A stretch of DNA of 64,000 bases from an uncultured Schumannella sp. (GCF_905479755.1 NZ_CAJQNT010000030.1:33427-97426), one strand, 5' to 3'. Shown: positions 44,331 to 54,669, numbered from the stretch's first letter. A program made the numbers and translations. Notes: a model not told the origin generated them from the sequence alone.

Positions 44331-44404
44331 GCCCGCCCCGCCCCGCCCGCGCCCGCTCGCGCCGAGCCCCGCGCGCTCATCCCGCGCCGCCCCACGCCGC
44401 GCCG

Positions 44405-44510
44405 AGTGTGACGTTTCTCCGGAGGTTTCGCGGCGAGGGAGTCCTCGAGCTCAACGATCGCGGGCGTGCGGGTGAGTTGCGCAACGGATTCTCCGGAGAA
44501 ACGTCACACT
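44405..44510. repeat. 106-bp element with perfect 20-bp terminal inverted repeats
   Basis: AGTGTGACGTTTCTCCGGAG (44405-44424) and its exact complement (44491-44510) flank 66 bp of unique sequence. It lies in the 206-bp gap between convergent ispE and the MOSC gene. No target-site duplication is obvious. It could be a MITE-like element, a REP-type unit, or a large terminator-like structure. The left part of the gap (44331-44400) is C-rich low-complexity DNA with no gene. Confidence 0.75.
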
Positions 44511-44536
44511 GCGGGGGCGCGAGGCTCCGCCGGCGG

Positions 44537-45076
44537 TCAGCTCGCAGCGCTCGTGTGCACGGTGAGGGTCGCGGCGCCGAGCGTCAGAGCGCCGTCGCTC
44601 AGCGGTTCGGCACGGATGCCGCCGCGACCGAGCAGCGCGCGGTGCGCCCCCGGCGCGATCGCCTCATTCATCCAGGCGCACGGGTTCGCCGGCCGATGCG
44701 CGCGAACGCGGACCGGGCCGGCGCCGGAGTCGAGGGTGAAGGTGGTGCCGACCAAGGCATCCACGTCGATGCCGCGCAGCAGAACGTTGCGGCGCGTCTC
44801 GGTGAGACCGGGCAGCGGAACGCCGAGCTCGCGGGCGACGTGCTCGAGTGCCTCGACGCTCTGAAGCGTCAGGCTCGCCTGACGGTGCGCCGGATGCGCG
44901 AAGTGCCGATCCCCGACCACGCCCAGTCCGGCGCGCAGCGCGATTGACTCCCGCAGCTCGGAGCCCTCGACCGGCACCGGCCCGTCGGCGGGGCGCCCCT
45001 CGTAGCGGTGCACCGGGGAGGCGAGCAGCTCGACGATCTCGACCTCGTGCACCCCGACCGCGGACTTTGCCTCCAT
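44537..45076 (-). CDS. MOSC-domain protein
   Basis: The 179-residue protein has a MOSC beta-barrel layout (VEIVELLASPVHRYEGRPAD, VVGDRHFAHPAHR, LTETRRNVLLRGIDVDALVG) and the RPANPCAWMN segment with the single conserved Cys. MOSC domains bind sulfur-carrying or molybdenum-cofactor ligands. The substrate is unknown. TAAGGT (minus, 45083-45088) lies 6 nt before the ATG and overlaps the -10 of the divergent ABC-F gene. Confidence 0.88.
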   Translation of the reverse strand: MEAKSAVGVHEVEIVELLASPVHRYEGRPADGPVPVEGSELRESIALRAGLGVVGDRHFAHPAHRQASLTLQSVEALEHVARELGVPLPGLTETRRNVLLRGIDVDALVGTTFTLDSGAGPVRVRAHRPANPCAWMNEAIAPGAHRALLGRGGIRAEPLSDGALTLGAATLTVHTSAAS

Positions 45077-45082
45077 GCCGAC

Positions 45083-45092
45083 ACCTTAGGCT
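45083..45092. promoter_or_regulatory. Overlapping divergent -10 elements, MOSC / ABC-F
   Basis: ACCTTAGGCT contains TAAGGT (minus, 45083-45088) and TAGGCT (plus, 45087-45092), which overlap by two bases. They lie 6 and 7 nt from the two start codons, so polymerase cannot occupy both at once. Confidence 0.6.
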
Positions 45093-45099
45093 CGAAGGC

Positions 45100-46923
<1,824 letters not shown>

Positions 46924-46936
46924 GGTCTCGCGGGCG

Positions 46937-48808
46937 TCAGATGCCCCCGCCGCCGCCGCCGCCCCCGCCTCCGGAGGAGCCGCCGCCGCCCGAACCGCCG
47001 GAGGACGACGAGCTCGCCGAGCCCGAGTACGAGCTCGACACGGTTGAGCTGAACGAGCTGACTCCCGCCGCGAAGCCCGCGACGGTGAAGGTGCCGTGTG
47101 AGCTCGAATACCAGTCGGGTGACTCGTCGGCGTAGAACTTCGAAAGCTCGGACGCCCACTGCTTCTCGAGCCCGAACAGCACCGCGTACGGCAGCAGGCG
47201 TTCGTAGACCCGCACGACGCGCTCGCGGTCGCGGGTCGCGACGATGCCACCATCGACCGCGATGCGCTCGGCGCCGGTGACGCTCTGCAGCATCTGCAAG
47301 CGGTCGGCCTCGGCCCAGCGGATGAACTCGGCGAGCCCTTCGAGATGCTCCTTCAGTTCGGAGCCGGCCGCCGTGCGCGGGTTGCGGCTTCCGAGCGCCG
47401 CCGAGACGATGATCCCGATCCAGAGCACCGCCATCGAGCTGAGCACGCCGAACGCGACCGCGGGCTCGCTCTCACTCGAGGTGCCGGAGACCATGCACAG
47501 CACGAACGCGACCGCCGCCGCGAGCACGACGATCCAGACCGGTCCGCGCGAGGGCTTGCGGCGCAGCCCGCTCTTCACCGCGAGCGTGCGGGCAGACTTC
47601 ACCTCGCGGATCACCTTGCGGCCGAGCGCGGTGTCGTTCTTCTTCAGCCACTTCACGCCGTTCTCGCGGCTCGTGGATAGCGCGGCGAGGATGCGTGCCT
47701 CGTCCGGCAGCAGCGCGTCACCGCTCGGCGGTTCGAGCGCTTCGATTCCGAACTCGGTGCGCCCCCAGCTGCCGTCGCGCTCGCGGATGCGCACCCAGTG
47801 CCGCACCGCCAGGTCGAGGATCGTGGACGGCATCGCCTTGTTCTTCCGCCCGAGGATCTCGGCGGCGAGGAACAGGCTGACGCCCTCGGGCGGCTCGTAC
47901 TGGGCGATCACGGTGCCGCGACCGGGCTCGTCACGCCACCGGCCGAAGCGGATGTATCCGGCGTAGATGAGCGAGAGCAGGCTGACCGCGACGCCGACGA
48001 CCCCGATCGCGGGGATCAGCGCGAACGGATCCCAGGGCGCCGCCGCGAAGGTGCCGGCGGTGAAGGCGACGACGACGGTGACGTTTTGGTAGGCCCCGAG
48101 GTCGGTGGCGAGCACGCTGACCGTCTCGCCGGATTCGATGACCTCGCAGCGGTCGGTGGAGCCTTCCCAGCCCTGATAGCAGGCGGTTTCGGTCACCGCG
48201 CGCGAGAGTCCCGGCGCGAGGCTGACGGTGGCCGAGACGCGGCCGAAGGGCTGCGCCCAGCCGGTGCCGTTGACGTCCCAGTAGAACTCGTCGTCGTTGG
48301 TGTCGGCGAAGTATTTGGTGACGTCCTGCTGGGTGTACTCGATGACGTAGTGCTGCTCGCCGTAGACGTACTGGCCGAGCGGCACCGCGATGGTGATGGT
48401 GCGGAAGTCGCCGTCCGTGCCGAGTTCGAACTCGCGCGGCGCCCCGGTCTCGTCGGTCACCGAGACGACATCCAGGCGTGTCGAATGTCCGTCGTAGAGC
48501 GCCGGGATCGCGCGGATCATGCCGCGGTTCTGGTCGTAGTCGGGGAAGACGGCGACGAAGTGCTCGACGGTGCGCAGGGTCGAGCGGCCGTCGTCGTCGC
48601 GCCCGAGCTCGTATTCCACATCGAGGCTCGAAAAGACGAAGTCGTTGACCCCGGTGACCTGGTTCGGGGCACCCACCACCGAGACGGGGGCCGGGTCGTC
48701 GGCGGGGCTCGGCGCGGCCGAGGCGGCACTCGGCGCGAGAGCGAGCGGCAGTGCCAGGAACGGCAGGGTCGTGAGCAGCAGGGAGGCGAAGCGGCGTCGA
48801 CGTGTCAC
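46937..48808 (-). CDS. DUF2207 membrane protein
   Basis: The 623-residue protein has a signal peptide (LLLTTLPFLALPLALAPSAA), a DUF2207 extracellular beta domain (DVEYELGRDDDGRSTLRTVE, HYVIEYTQQDVTKYF), a TM helix near 275, a cytoplasmic part, two TM helices around 430-475 and an extreme Ser/Gly-rich C-terminus ending in a run of ten glycines. The function of DUF2207 is unknown. GTG 48808 lies 7 nt downstream of TACGCT (minus, 48816-48821). Confidence 0.92.
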   Translation of the reverse strand: MTRRRRFASLLLTTLPFLALPLALAPSAASAAPSPADDPAPVSVVGAPNQVTGVNDFVFSSLDVEYELGRDDDGRSTLRTVEHFVAVFPDYDQNRGMIRAIPALYDGHSTRLDVVSVTDETGAPREFELGTDGDFRTITIAVPLGQYVYGEQHYVIEYTQQDVTKYFADTNDDEFYWDVNGTGWAQPFGRVSATVSLAPGLSRAVTETACYQGWEGSTDRCEVIESGETVSVLATDLGAYQNVTVVVAFTAGTFAAAPWDPFALIPAIGVVGVAVSLLSLIYAGYIRFGRWRDEPGRGTVIAQYEPPEGVSLFLAAEILGRKNKAMPSTILDLAVRHWVRIRERDGSWGRTEFGIEALEPPSGDALLPDEARILAALSTSRENGVKWLKKNDTALGRKVIREVKSARTLAVKSGLRRKPSRGPVWIVVLAAAVAFVLCMVSGTSSESEPAVAFGVLSSMAVLWIGIIVSAALGSRNPRTAAGSELKEHLEGLAEFIRWAEADRLQMLQSVTGAERIAVDGGIVATRDRERVVRVYERLLPYAVLFGLEKQWASELSKFYADESPDWYSSSHGTFTVAGFAAGVSSFSSTVSSSYSGSASSSSSGGSGGGGSSGGGGGGGGGGI

Positions 48809-48876
48809 GCCCGAGAGCGTATCGGGGTCGGTGGCGCGACGCGAGGACGGCGTCGCGCCACCGACGGGATCGCGGC

Positions 48877-49440
48877 TCAGGCGGTGATGCCGGCGGCCTC
48901 GAGGTTCTTCAGGAAGGCGCGCATCCAGACGCCGTTGTCGGGCCAGGCGCGCGCGCTCACCAGGTTGTTGTCGACGACGTCGCCGCCGCCAGAGAAGGTG
49001 GCCCCGGCGAGCTCGACGTCGATCGCGAGCTCCGGGTACGCGGAGGTGGTGCGTCCGTTGAGCACGCCGGCCGACGCGAGCAGCAGCGGGCCGTGGCAGG
49101 TGGCGGCGACCGGGGATTGACGGTCCAAGAACGCGCGCACGATGCGCTTGGCGTCCTCGTTATTGCGGATGTATTCGGGCGCCCGCCCGCCGGGGATGAC
49201 GGCCGCGACGTAGTCATCCGGGTTGACGTCGGCGAAGGCGATGTCGGCATCCCAGCTGTGGCCGGGCTTCTCGGTGTAGGTGTCGTAGCCCTCGACGAAG
49301 TCGTGCACCACGAACTGCAGCTTCTTCTTCGTCGGGGCGGCGATGTCGACCTCGAAGCCGGCCTCCTGCAGGCGGTGGTACGGGTAGAAGACTTCGAGCG
49401 TCTCGGCGGCGTCGCCGGTGAGAATGATGATGCGAGCCAT
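48877..49440 (-). CDS. DJ-1/PfpI family protein
   Basis: From ATG 49440 (AAGGAGG at 8 nt) the protein has 187 residues. It contains VAAVIPGGRAPEYIRNNEDA, the nucleophile elbow AATCHGPLLLASAGVLNGRT with reactive Cys, and GATFSGGGDVVDNNLVSARA near the C-terminus. PfpI-like proteins act as glyoxalase III, deglycase or chaperone-like enzymes; the activity here is unknown. It is divergent from an IclR regulator, with a 163-bp gap. Confidence 0.93.
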   Translation of the reverse strand: MARIIILTGDAAETLEVFYPYHRLQEAGFEVDIAAPTKKKLQFVVHDFVEGYDTYTEKPGHSWDADIAFADVNPDDYVAAVIPGGRAPEYIRNNEDAKRIVRAFLDRQSPVAATCHGPLLLASAGVLNGRTTSAYPELAIDVELAGATFSGGGDVVDNNLVSARAWPDNGVWMRAFLKNLEAAGITA

Positions 49441-49603
49441 GCGGCCAACCTCCTTGTCAGCGGGCGGCGGTGTGCCGCCCTCGAGCATGGTGCGCGCGGG
49501 CGACGCGCCGCGACAAGGCGCGTTCCCACGATGTGCGAATCCGGTGCCGATCGGGCGGGGGAAGCCCTGGGTGCGACGCGCACCACGGTCGTACGATGGC
49601 GGG

Positions 49604-50380
49604 GTGAGCACTGCGATGGAGCAGGAGAGCGCGTCGGGCACGCAAGCGGCCGAGCGCCTCCTCGCGGTGCTCGAAATCGTCGGCTCGAGCGACGACGGCG
49701 CTGAGGTGGCCTCGATCGCCTCCGCCCTGGGGCTCAGCCTGTCGACGACCTACCGACTCGTGGGCGTGCTGCACAAGCAGGGCTACCTACTGAAGCGCCC
49801 GCACGAACCGCGCTACGTGCTGGGCCGGACGGTCGCTCTGCTCGGGATGGCGGTGAACCGCCAGGTGCTCGCCACCCCGGAGGTGCGCTCACTGCTGGAG
49901 TCGGCCCGCGACGAGCTTCACGCGCCCGTGTATCTGACGGCCTTTCACGCCGACGAGATCGTGGTGGCGCACATCGCCGACTCGCCCGCGCATCCGCGGA
50001 TCGGGCAGCTGCATGTCGGCTTCGCCGAGTCGGCGCACGTGACGGCCTTCGGCAAACTGATGCTCGCGGCGAAGAGCCGCGACGACCTCGATCGGCACCT
50101 GGAGGAGCGCTCGCTGCGGGCGATCACCGGGCGCAGCACGACGGATGCGGCGGCGCTGCGCGCACAACTCGACACCGTGCGCCACGAGCGCATCGCCATC
50201 GAGGTGGAGGAGTACATGCCGCAGCTGGCGTGCATCGCGGCCCCGGTGCGCTCGGCGCACGGGCACACGATCGGCGCGGTTTCGGTCTCGGTGACGGCCG
50301 ACGATTTCACCTCGCGCGCGGATGCGCTGGAGCGGGTGGTGCGCCGCACCGCGTGGACGGTGTCGTCGAGGCTGTCCTGA
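49604..50380 (+). CDS. IclR-family transcriptional regulator
   Basis: The 258-residue protein has an N-terminal winged helix (VASIASALGLSLSTTYRLVG) and a C-terminal IclR GAF-like effector domain (VYLTAFHADEIVVAHIADSP, GFAESAHVTAFGKLMLA, YMPQLACIAAPVRSAHGHTI). GTG 49604 is chosen over ATG 49616 because TACGAT (49592-49597) lies 6 nt before it. No catabolic operon is adjacent; the divergent DJ-1-like gene is one possible target. Confidence 0.92.
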   Translation: MSTAMEQESASGTQAAERLLAVLEIVGSSDDGAEVASIASALGLSLSTTYRLVGVLHKQGYLLKRPHEPRYVLGRTVALLGMAVNRQVLATPEVRSLLESARDELHAPVYLTAFHADEIVVAHIADSPAHPRIGQLHVGFAESAHVTAFGKLMLAAKSRDDLDRHLEERSLRAITGRSTTDAAALRAQLDTVRHERIAIEVEEYMPQLACIAAPVRSAHGHTIGAVSVSVTADDFTSRADALERVVRRTAWTVSSRLS

Positions 50381-50410
50381 GGGGGATGGCCCGAGCGGCG
50401 ACGGGCGTCG

Positions 50411-50959
50411 TCAGATGACGTAGATCGCCGGGTCGGAGTAGCGCTCGTCGGAGGCCGCACAGCGGGGCCGCGCGACGGCGGGGGCGCCGACCAGGAGCGA
50501 GTGTTCCGGGGCATCCGCGACGACGACCGCGTTGGCGCCGATTACCGAGTGCGAGCCGATGGTGACCGCGCCGAGCACGGTGGCACCGGCGCCGACCACG
50601 ATGTCGTCGCCGAGGGTCGGGTGCCGCTTGCCGTGGCCGAGGCTCGTGCCGCCGAGGGTGACCCCGTGATACATCAGCACGTCGTCGCCGATTTCCGCCG
50701 TCGCGCCGATGACGATGCCCATGCCGTGGTCGATGAAGAGGCGGCGGCCGATCGTGGCGCCGGGGTGGATCTCGACGCCGGTGAGGAAGCGCGTGAATTG
50801 TGAGACGGCGCGGCCCGCGGTCTTCAGGTGATGCGTCCACAGCCAGTGCGCGACGCGGTAGCCCCACACGGCGTGCAGCCCCGAGTAGGTCAGCCACACC
50901 TCGAACGCGGAACGCGCGGCGGGGTCGCGCTCGCGCGCGTTGCGGATGTCGTCAAGCAC
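50411..50959 (-). CDS. cysE: Serine O-acetyltransferase
   Basis: The 182-residue protein is a short EpsC/CysE type with the left-handed beta-helix hexapeptide repeats: [60 protein letters not shown]. The catalytic His lies in IDHGMG and MYHGVTLGG. It makes O-acetylserine from serine and acetyl-CoA. The GTG start is 2 nt after the cysK stop (TGAGAGTG), so the two form an operon. Confidence 0.95.
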   Translation of the reverse strand: MLDDIRNARERDPAARSAFEVWLTYSGLHAVWGYRVAHWLWTHHLKTAGRAVSQFTRFLTGVEIHPGATIGRRLFIDHGMGIVIGATAEIGDDVLMYHGVTLGGTSLGHGKRHPTLGDDIVVGAGATVLGAVTIGSHSVIGANAVVVADAPEHSLLVGAPAVARPRCAASDERYSDPAIYVI

Positions 50960-50961
50960 TC

Positions 50962-51897
50962 TCAGTTGGCCAGGTCTTCGTAGAGCACCGTCGACAGGTA
51001 GCGCTCGCCGTAGCTCGCCAGCACGACGACGATCGTCTTGCGGGCGTTCTCGGGGCGGGCGGCGAGCTGCACGGCCGCCTCGACGGTGGCGCCGGAGGAG
51101 ATGCCGGCGAGGATGCCTTCCTCAACAGCGAGGCGGCGCGCCATCGCCACCGACTGGGTGATGTTGACGTCGATGACCTCGTCGTACACCTCGCGGTCGA
51201 GGATCTCGGGAACGAAGTTCGCGCCGATGCCCTGAATCTTGTGCGGGCCGGGGGCACCGCCGTTGAGGATGGGGGATTCCTCCGGCTCGACCGCCACGAT
51301 CGTCACCTCGGGCTTCTGCTGCTTGAGGTAGTTGCCGGTGCCCGAGATGGTGCCGCCGGTGCCGATGCCCGCGACGAAGATGTCGACGGCGCCATCGGTG
51401 TCCTCCCAAATCTCGGGGCCGGTGGTCGCGAAGTGGATCGCGGGGTTGGCTTCGTTGGCGAACTGCTTCGCGAGGATGGCGCCGGGGGTCTTGGCGACGA
51501 GCTCTTCCGCCGCGGCGACCGCGCCCTTCATCCCCTCGGAGCCGGGGCTGAGCACCAGCTCCGCGCCGTAGGCGCGCAGCAGCGTCTTGCGCTCCTGGCT
51601 CATCGTCTCGGGCATGGTGAGCACCGCCTTGTAGCCGCGCGCCGCCGCCACCATGGCCAGGGCGATGCCGGTGTTGCCGCTGGTGGCTTCGACGATGGTG
51701 CCGCCGGGCTTGAGTTCGCCGGACTTCTCGGCGGCATCCACGATCGCGATGCCGAGTCGATCCTTGACGCTCGCCGAGGGGTTGTAGAACTCGAGCTTGG
51801 CGAGCACCGTGGCGTCGAGGCCCTTCGTCACGGAGTTCAGGCGCACCAGCGGCGTCTTTCCGAAGACCTCGGTGATGTCGTTGTGGATGCGGGCCAT
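50962..51897 (-). CDS. cysK: Cysteine synthase A (O-acetylserine sulfhydrylase)
   Basis: The 311-residue PLP enzyme has [31 protein letters not shown] with PLP-Lys, the [16 protein letters not shown] substrate loop, [16 protein letters not shown] phosphate loop and [15 protein letters not shown]. It makes cysteine from O-acetylserine and sulfide, directly using the product of the next gene. AAAGGA lies before the ATG. Confidence 0.97.
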   Translation of the reverse strand: MARIHNDITEVFGKTPLVRLNSVTKGLDATVLAKLEFYNPSASVKDRLGIAIVDAAEKSGELKPGGTIVEATSGNTGIALAMVAAARGYKAVLTMPETMSQERKTLLRAYGAELVLSPGSEGMKGAVAAAEELVAKTPGAILAKQFANEANPAIHFATTGPEIWEDTDGAVDIFVAGIGTGGTISGTGNYLKQQKPEVTIVAVEPEESPILNGGAPGPHKIQGIGANFVPEILDREVYDEVIDVNITQSVAMARRLAVEEGILAGISSGATVEAAVQLAARPENARKTIVVVLASYGERYLSTVLYEDLAN

Positions 51898-52010
51898 GGC
51901 GTGTCCTTTGATCGAGCGGTTGCCGGTGCAACACGGGGCGGGGCGGCGGAAGTGATCCGAAGCCCAGTGTTACAGCGCGCACGCCGCGCCAGAAATTCCC
52001 CGGGCGAATG

Positions 52011-52742
52011 TTACGCCGACGTCAGCCGGGCGGGTGCGGTGACGGATGCCGGGGCGGGGAACAGCACCGTCACGAGCACCAACGCGACGCCCGCTCCGAG
52101 TAGCTGCGCGGCGATGAACCAGGGGGCGGAGGCGGCGGCGATCCCCGCGAAGCTGTCGCTGAAGATGCGCCCGATGGTGATCGCGGGGTTCGCGAAGCTC
52201 GTCGAGCTGGTGAAGAAGTAGGCACCGCCGATGTAGGCGCCGACGGCTGGGGCGGCGAGGGAGCCCCGCCCGGTGCGGACGAGGGCGAAGATCACGAGCA
52301 CGAGTCCCGCGGTCGCGACCAGCTCCGAGAGCAGGGTGCCGGGGGTGGCACGCTCGGTGGTGCTCCAACTGATTGCCGGCAGCTCGAACATGAAGTTCGC
52401 GACGATCGCGCCGGCGATGCAACCGAGGACCTGGGTGGGAATGTAGCGCGCGGTCTCGGCCCACCTGCGCCCGCCGAGTGCCGCATCCACGAGGGTGACG
52501 ACCGGGTTGAAGTGCGCGCCGCTGATGGAGGCGAAGACGGCGATGAGCACGGCCAGCCCGAGGGCGGTCGCCCAGGCGTTGCCGAGCAGCTGCAGCGCGA
52601 CATCGTCGGTGAGTCGGGAGGCCATCACCCCCGAGCCGAGCACGATGACGGCGAGCCCGGCGCTGCCGAGAAACTCGGCGAGCAGGCGCGCGGTCGGGCG
52701 GTCTGTGGCGGGGCGCGAGGAGTCAGGCACGGGAGCGATCAT
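52011..52742 (-). CDS. Aquaporin / MIP-family channel (arsenic module)
   Basis: The 243-residue MIP channel has six TM helices and two NPA-type boxes: GAHFNPVVTLVD (NPV) and SFANPAITIGR (NPA). It is divergent from an ArsR-ArsC fusion, and its ATG lies in the shared ArsR palindrome. In Sinorhizobium meliloti an aquaglyceroporin (AqpS) in an ars operon lets arsenite leave the cell after ArsC reduction. The same role is inferred here because no ArsB/Acr3 pump is nearby. There is no room for a ribosome site, so the mRNA should be leaderless (TAGACA 7 nt upstream). Confidence 0.9.
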   Translation of the reverse strand: MIAPVPDSSRPATDRPTARLLAEFLGSAGLAVIVLGSGVMASRLTDDVALQLLGNAWATALGLAVLIAVFASISGAHFNPVVTLVDAALGGRRWAETARYIPTQVLGCIAGAIVANFMFELPAISWSTTERATPGTLLSELVATAGLVLVIFALVRTGRGSLAAPAVGAYIGGAYFFTSSTSFANPAITIGRIFSDSFAGIAAASAPWFIAAQLLGAGVALVLVTVLFPAPASVTAPARLTSA

Positions 52743-52757
52743 AGACTGCTGTCTATG
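52740..52757. promoter_or_regulatory. ArsR operator 1 containing both start codons and both -10 boxes
   Basis: CATAGACTGCTGTCTATG is a palindrome of two 7-bp arms. It includes the aquaporin ATG (as CAT, 52740-52742) and the arsR-arsC ATG (52755-52757). TAGACT (plus, 52742-52747) and TAGACA (minus, 52750-52755) each lie 7 nt from the start codon they would serve. Confidence 0.75.
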
Positions 52758-53648
52758 GTTCGAACGATCGACGACGGCGCGGCTCTCGCCCTGCTCGCCG
52801 ATCCGACCCGGCGGCGGCTCGTGGCGCTCATTCTCGAGGCGCCGGAATCGCGCGCGCTCGTCGGGCGGCTCGCCGAGACGCTCGGGCTGACCCAGCCCAC
52901 CGTGAGTCATCACGTCAGGGCCTTGGCCGAGCACGGCATCCTCGTCGGTCGGCCGGAGGGGCGGCGCACCTGGTACTCGGTCTCACCGGATCGTCTCGAC
53001 GCCGTGCTCGACCTGCTCGGCGGCGCGCGCTCGGGGGTTGACGCCGACGAGGTGTTGGGCCGCATCGTCGACGACCTGGTGACACGGTTCGCCGGCACCT
53101 TTTCGCGCGAGACCGTCGAGCGGTACGTGCGCGAGAGCCATGACCTGCTGGCCGAGCGTGCGCACGACGGTCGCTATTTGTCGTCGCGGAGCGCCGAGTT
53201 CGCGGCCGATCGGCTCGCGGCGCTGGCGGCGGTGGGGCACGCGCCCGGCGGGACGCCCGAGGTGCTCTTCGTGTGCGTTCAGAACGCCGGGCGTTCACAA
53301 CTCGCGGCCGCGATTCTGCGCCAACTCGCGGGCGACCGTGTCGTCGTGCGCACGGCCGGGTCGGATCCGGCGGACGCGGTGCGCTCGTCGATCGTGACGG
53401 TGCTCGACGAGATCGGCGTGCCGCTCGGCGCGGCCTTCCCCAAGCCGCTGACCGATGAGGTGGTGCGCGCCGCCGATGTTGTCGTCACGATGGGCTGCGG
53501 CGACGCCTGCCCGGTCTACCCGGGGCGGCGCTACCTCGACTGGGAGCTGGAAGATCCGGTGGGCCAGCCGCTGGAGCGGGTGCGCGAGATCCGCGACGAC
53601 ATCGAGCGGCGCGTGCGCGAACTGCTCGCCTCGCTCGCCCTTTCATAG
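52755..53648 (+). CDS. ArsR-ArsC fusion protein
   Basis: The 297-residue protein has three parts. Residues 1-~95 are an ArsR winged helix (LADPTRRRLVALIL, LGLTQPTVSHHVRALAEHG). ~96-165 is a helical bundle seen before actinobacterial LMW-phosphatase-like arsenate reductases. ~168-297 is an ArsC domain with CX5R loop Cys174-VQNAGR and Cys248/Cys252 (GCGDACP). The ArsR part has no cysteine, so the usual As(III) site is absent, and all three cysteines are in the ArsC part. The stop codon lies inside operator 2. It is divergent from the aquaporin gene. Confidence 0.93.
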   Translation: MVRTIDDGAALALLADPTRRRLVALILEAPESRALVGRLAETLGLTQPTVSHHVRALAEHGILVGRPEGRRTWYSVSPDRLDAVLDLLGGARSGVDADEVLGRIVDDLVTRFAGTFSRETVERYVRESHDLLAERAHDGRYLSSRSAEFAADRLAALAAVGHAPGGTPEVLFVCVQNAGRSQLAAAILRQLAGDRVVVRTAGSDPADAVRSSIVTVLDEIGVPLGAAFPKPLTDEVVRAADVVVTMGCGDACPVYPGRRYLDWELEDPVGQPLERVREIRDDIERRVRELLASLALS

Positions 53649-53661
53649 ATCGTGATCTATG
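53644..53661. promoter_or_regulatory. ArsR operator 2, before arsC
   Basis: CATAGATCGTGATCTATG is a perfect palindrome with 8-bp arms and matches operator 1 at its outer CATAGA/TCTATG. It overlaps the fusion gene's TAG stop. TATGAT (53658-53663), 6 nt before the arsC ATG, overlaps its right edge. Confidence 0.75.
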
Positions 53662-53669
53662 ATTTGAGC

Positions 53670-54080
53670 ATGGCTGAGATCCCCACCGTCCTGTTCGTCT
53701 GCGTCCACAATGCGGGTCGCTCCCAGATGGCCGCCGGATTCCTGTCGGCGCTCGCCGGCGACCGCATCCAGGTGCTGTCGGCGGGTTCCGAGCCGAAAGA
53801 CCAGATCAACCCGATCGCGATCGAGGCGATGGCCGAAGAGGGCATCGACATCACCGGCAACGTGCCGAAGATCCTGACGACGGATGCGGTGAAGGCTTCC
53901 GACGTCGTCATCACGATGGGCTGCGGCGACACCTGCCCGATCTTCCCCGGCAAGCGCTACGAGGACTGGGAGCTCGAAGACCCGGCCGGCAAGGACCTCG
54001 ACACGGTGCGGCGCGTGCGCGACGACATCAAGGGCCGCATCGAGACGCTGATCTCGGAACTGCTGCCCGCCTCCGTCTGA
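53670..54080 (+). CDS. arsC: Arsenate reductase (thioredoxin-coupled, LMW-phosphatase fold)
   Basis: The 136-residue protein has the phosphate-binding loop Cys11-VHNAGR-S (CX5R), the MGCGDTCPIFPG pair of cysteines and EDWELEDPAGK. It reduces arsenate to arsenite using an intramolecular thiol cascade and thioredoxin or mycoredoxin. It follows its own operator and -10, with no ribosome site. The ArsC domain of the neighbouring fusion is a clear paralogue, so the module has two copies. Confidence 0.95.
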   Translation: MAEIPTVLFVCVHNAGRSQMAAGFLSALAGDRIQVLSAGSEPKDQINPIAIEAMAEEGIDITGNVPKILTTDAVKASDVVITMGCGDTCPIFPGKRYEDWELEDPAGKDLDTVRRVRDDIKGRIETLISELLPASV

Positions 54081-54093
54081 GCGTGGTGGCGCG

Positions 54094-54594
54094 CTAGTCG
54101 AAGTCGAGGCTGAGGCGCCGCAGCAGCCCGCTGAGGCGTTCGCGATCGGCGGGGCTCAGGTGGGCGAGAAGCTCGGCCTCGCCGACCAGCAGGGTGCTGA
54201 TGGCGGCATCCACGCGCTCGCGGCCCTCCGGCGTCATCGCGACGAGCACGCCGCGTCCGTCGTGCGGATCGGTGTGGCGCAGCACCAGGCGGCGCTCCAC
54301 CAGCCGGTCGATGCGGTTCGTCATCGTGCCCGAGCTGACCAGGGTCTGCTGCAGCAGCGCCTTCGGGCTCAGGGTGTACGGCGAGCCGGCGCGGCGCAGC
54401 GCGGCGAGCACGTCGAATTCCCACGGCTCCAGGTTCGAGGCGGCGAAGGCCGCGCGGCGGGCTCGCTCGAGGTGGCGCGACAGCCGCGCGACGCGGCTGA
54501 GCACCTGCAGGGGAGCGAAGTCGAGATCCGGCCGCTCGCGCTGCCAGGCGTCGACGATGCGGTCGACTTCGTCGGCAGAAGGTTCGGCGGTCAT
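54094..54594 (-). CDS. MarR-family transcriptional regulator
   Basis: The 166-residue protein has the MarR winged helix: NLEPWEFDVLAALRRAG, LSPKALLQQTLVSSGTMTNR, and LVERRLVLRHTDPHDGRGVL (wing). It probably senses an organic ligand or oxidant. GATAAT on the minus strand (54601-54606) lies 6 nt before ATG 54594. It converges with arsC with 13 nt between; no target gene is obvious. Confidence 0.93.
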   Translation of the reverse strand: MTAEPSADEVDRIVDAWQRERPDLDFAPLQVLSRVARLSRHLERARRAAFAASNLEPWEFDVLAALRRAGSPYTLSPKALLQQTLVSSGTMTNRIDRLVERRLVLRHTDPHDGRGVLVAMTPEGRERVDAAISTLLVGEAELLAHLSPADRERLSGLLRRLSLDFD

Positions 54595-54669
54595 TGACCC
54601 ATTATCCCGGGCAACGCCGCACATGCCCGGCACCACGACGTGGCAAACTGGGTGGGCGCACTCGCGCGG

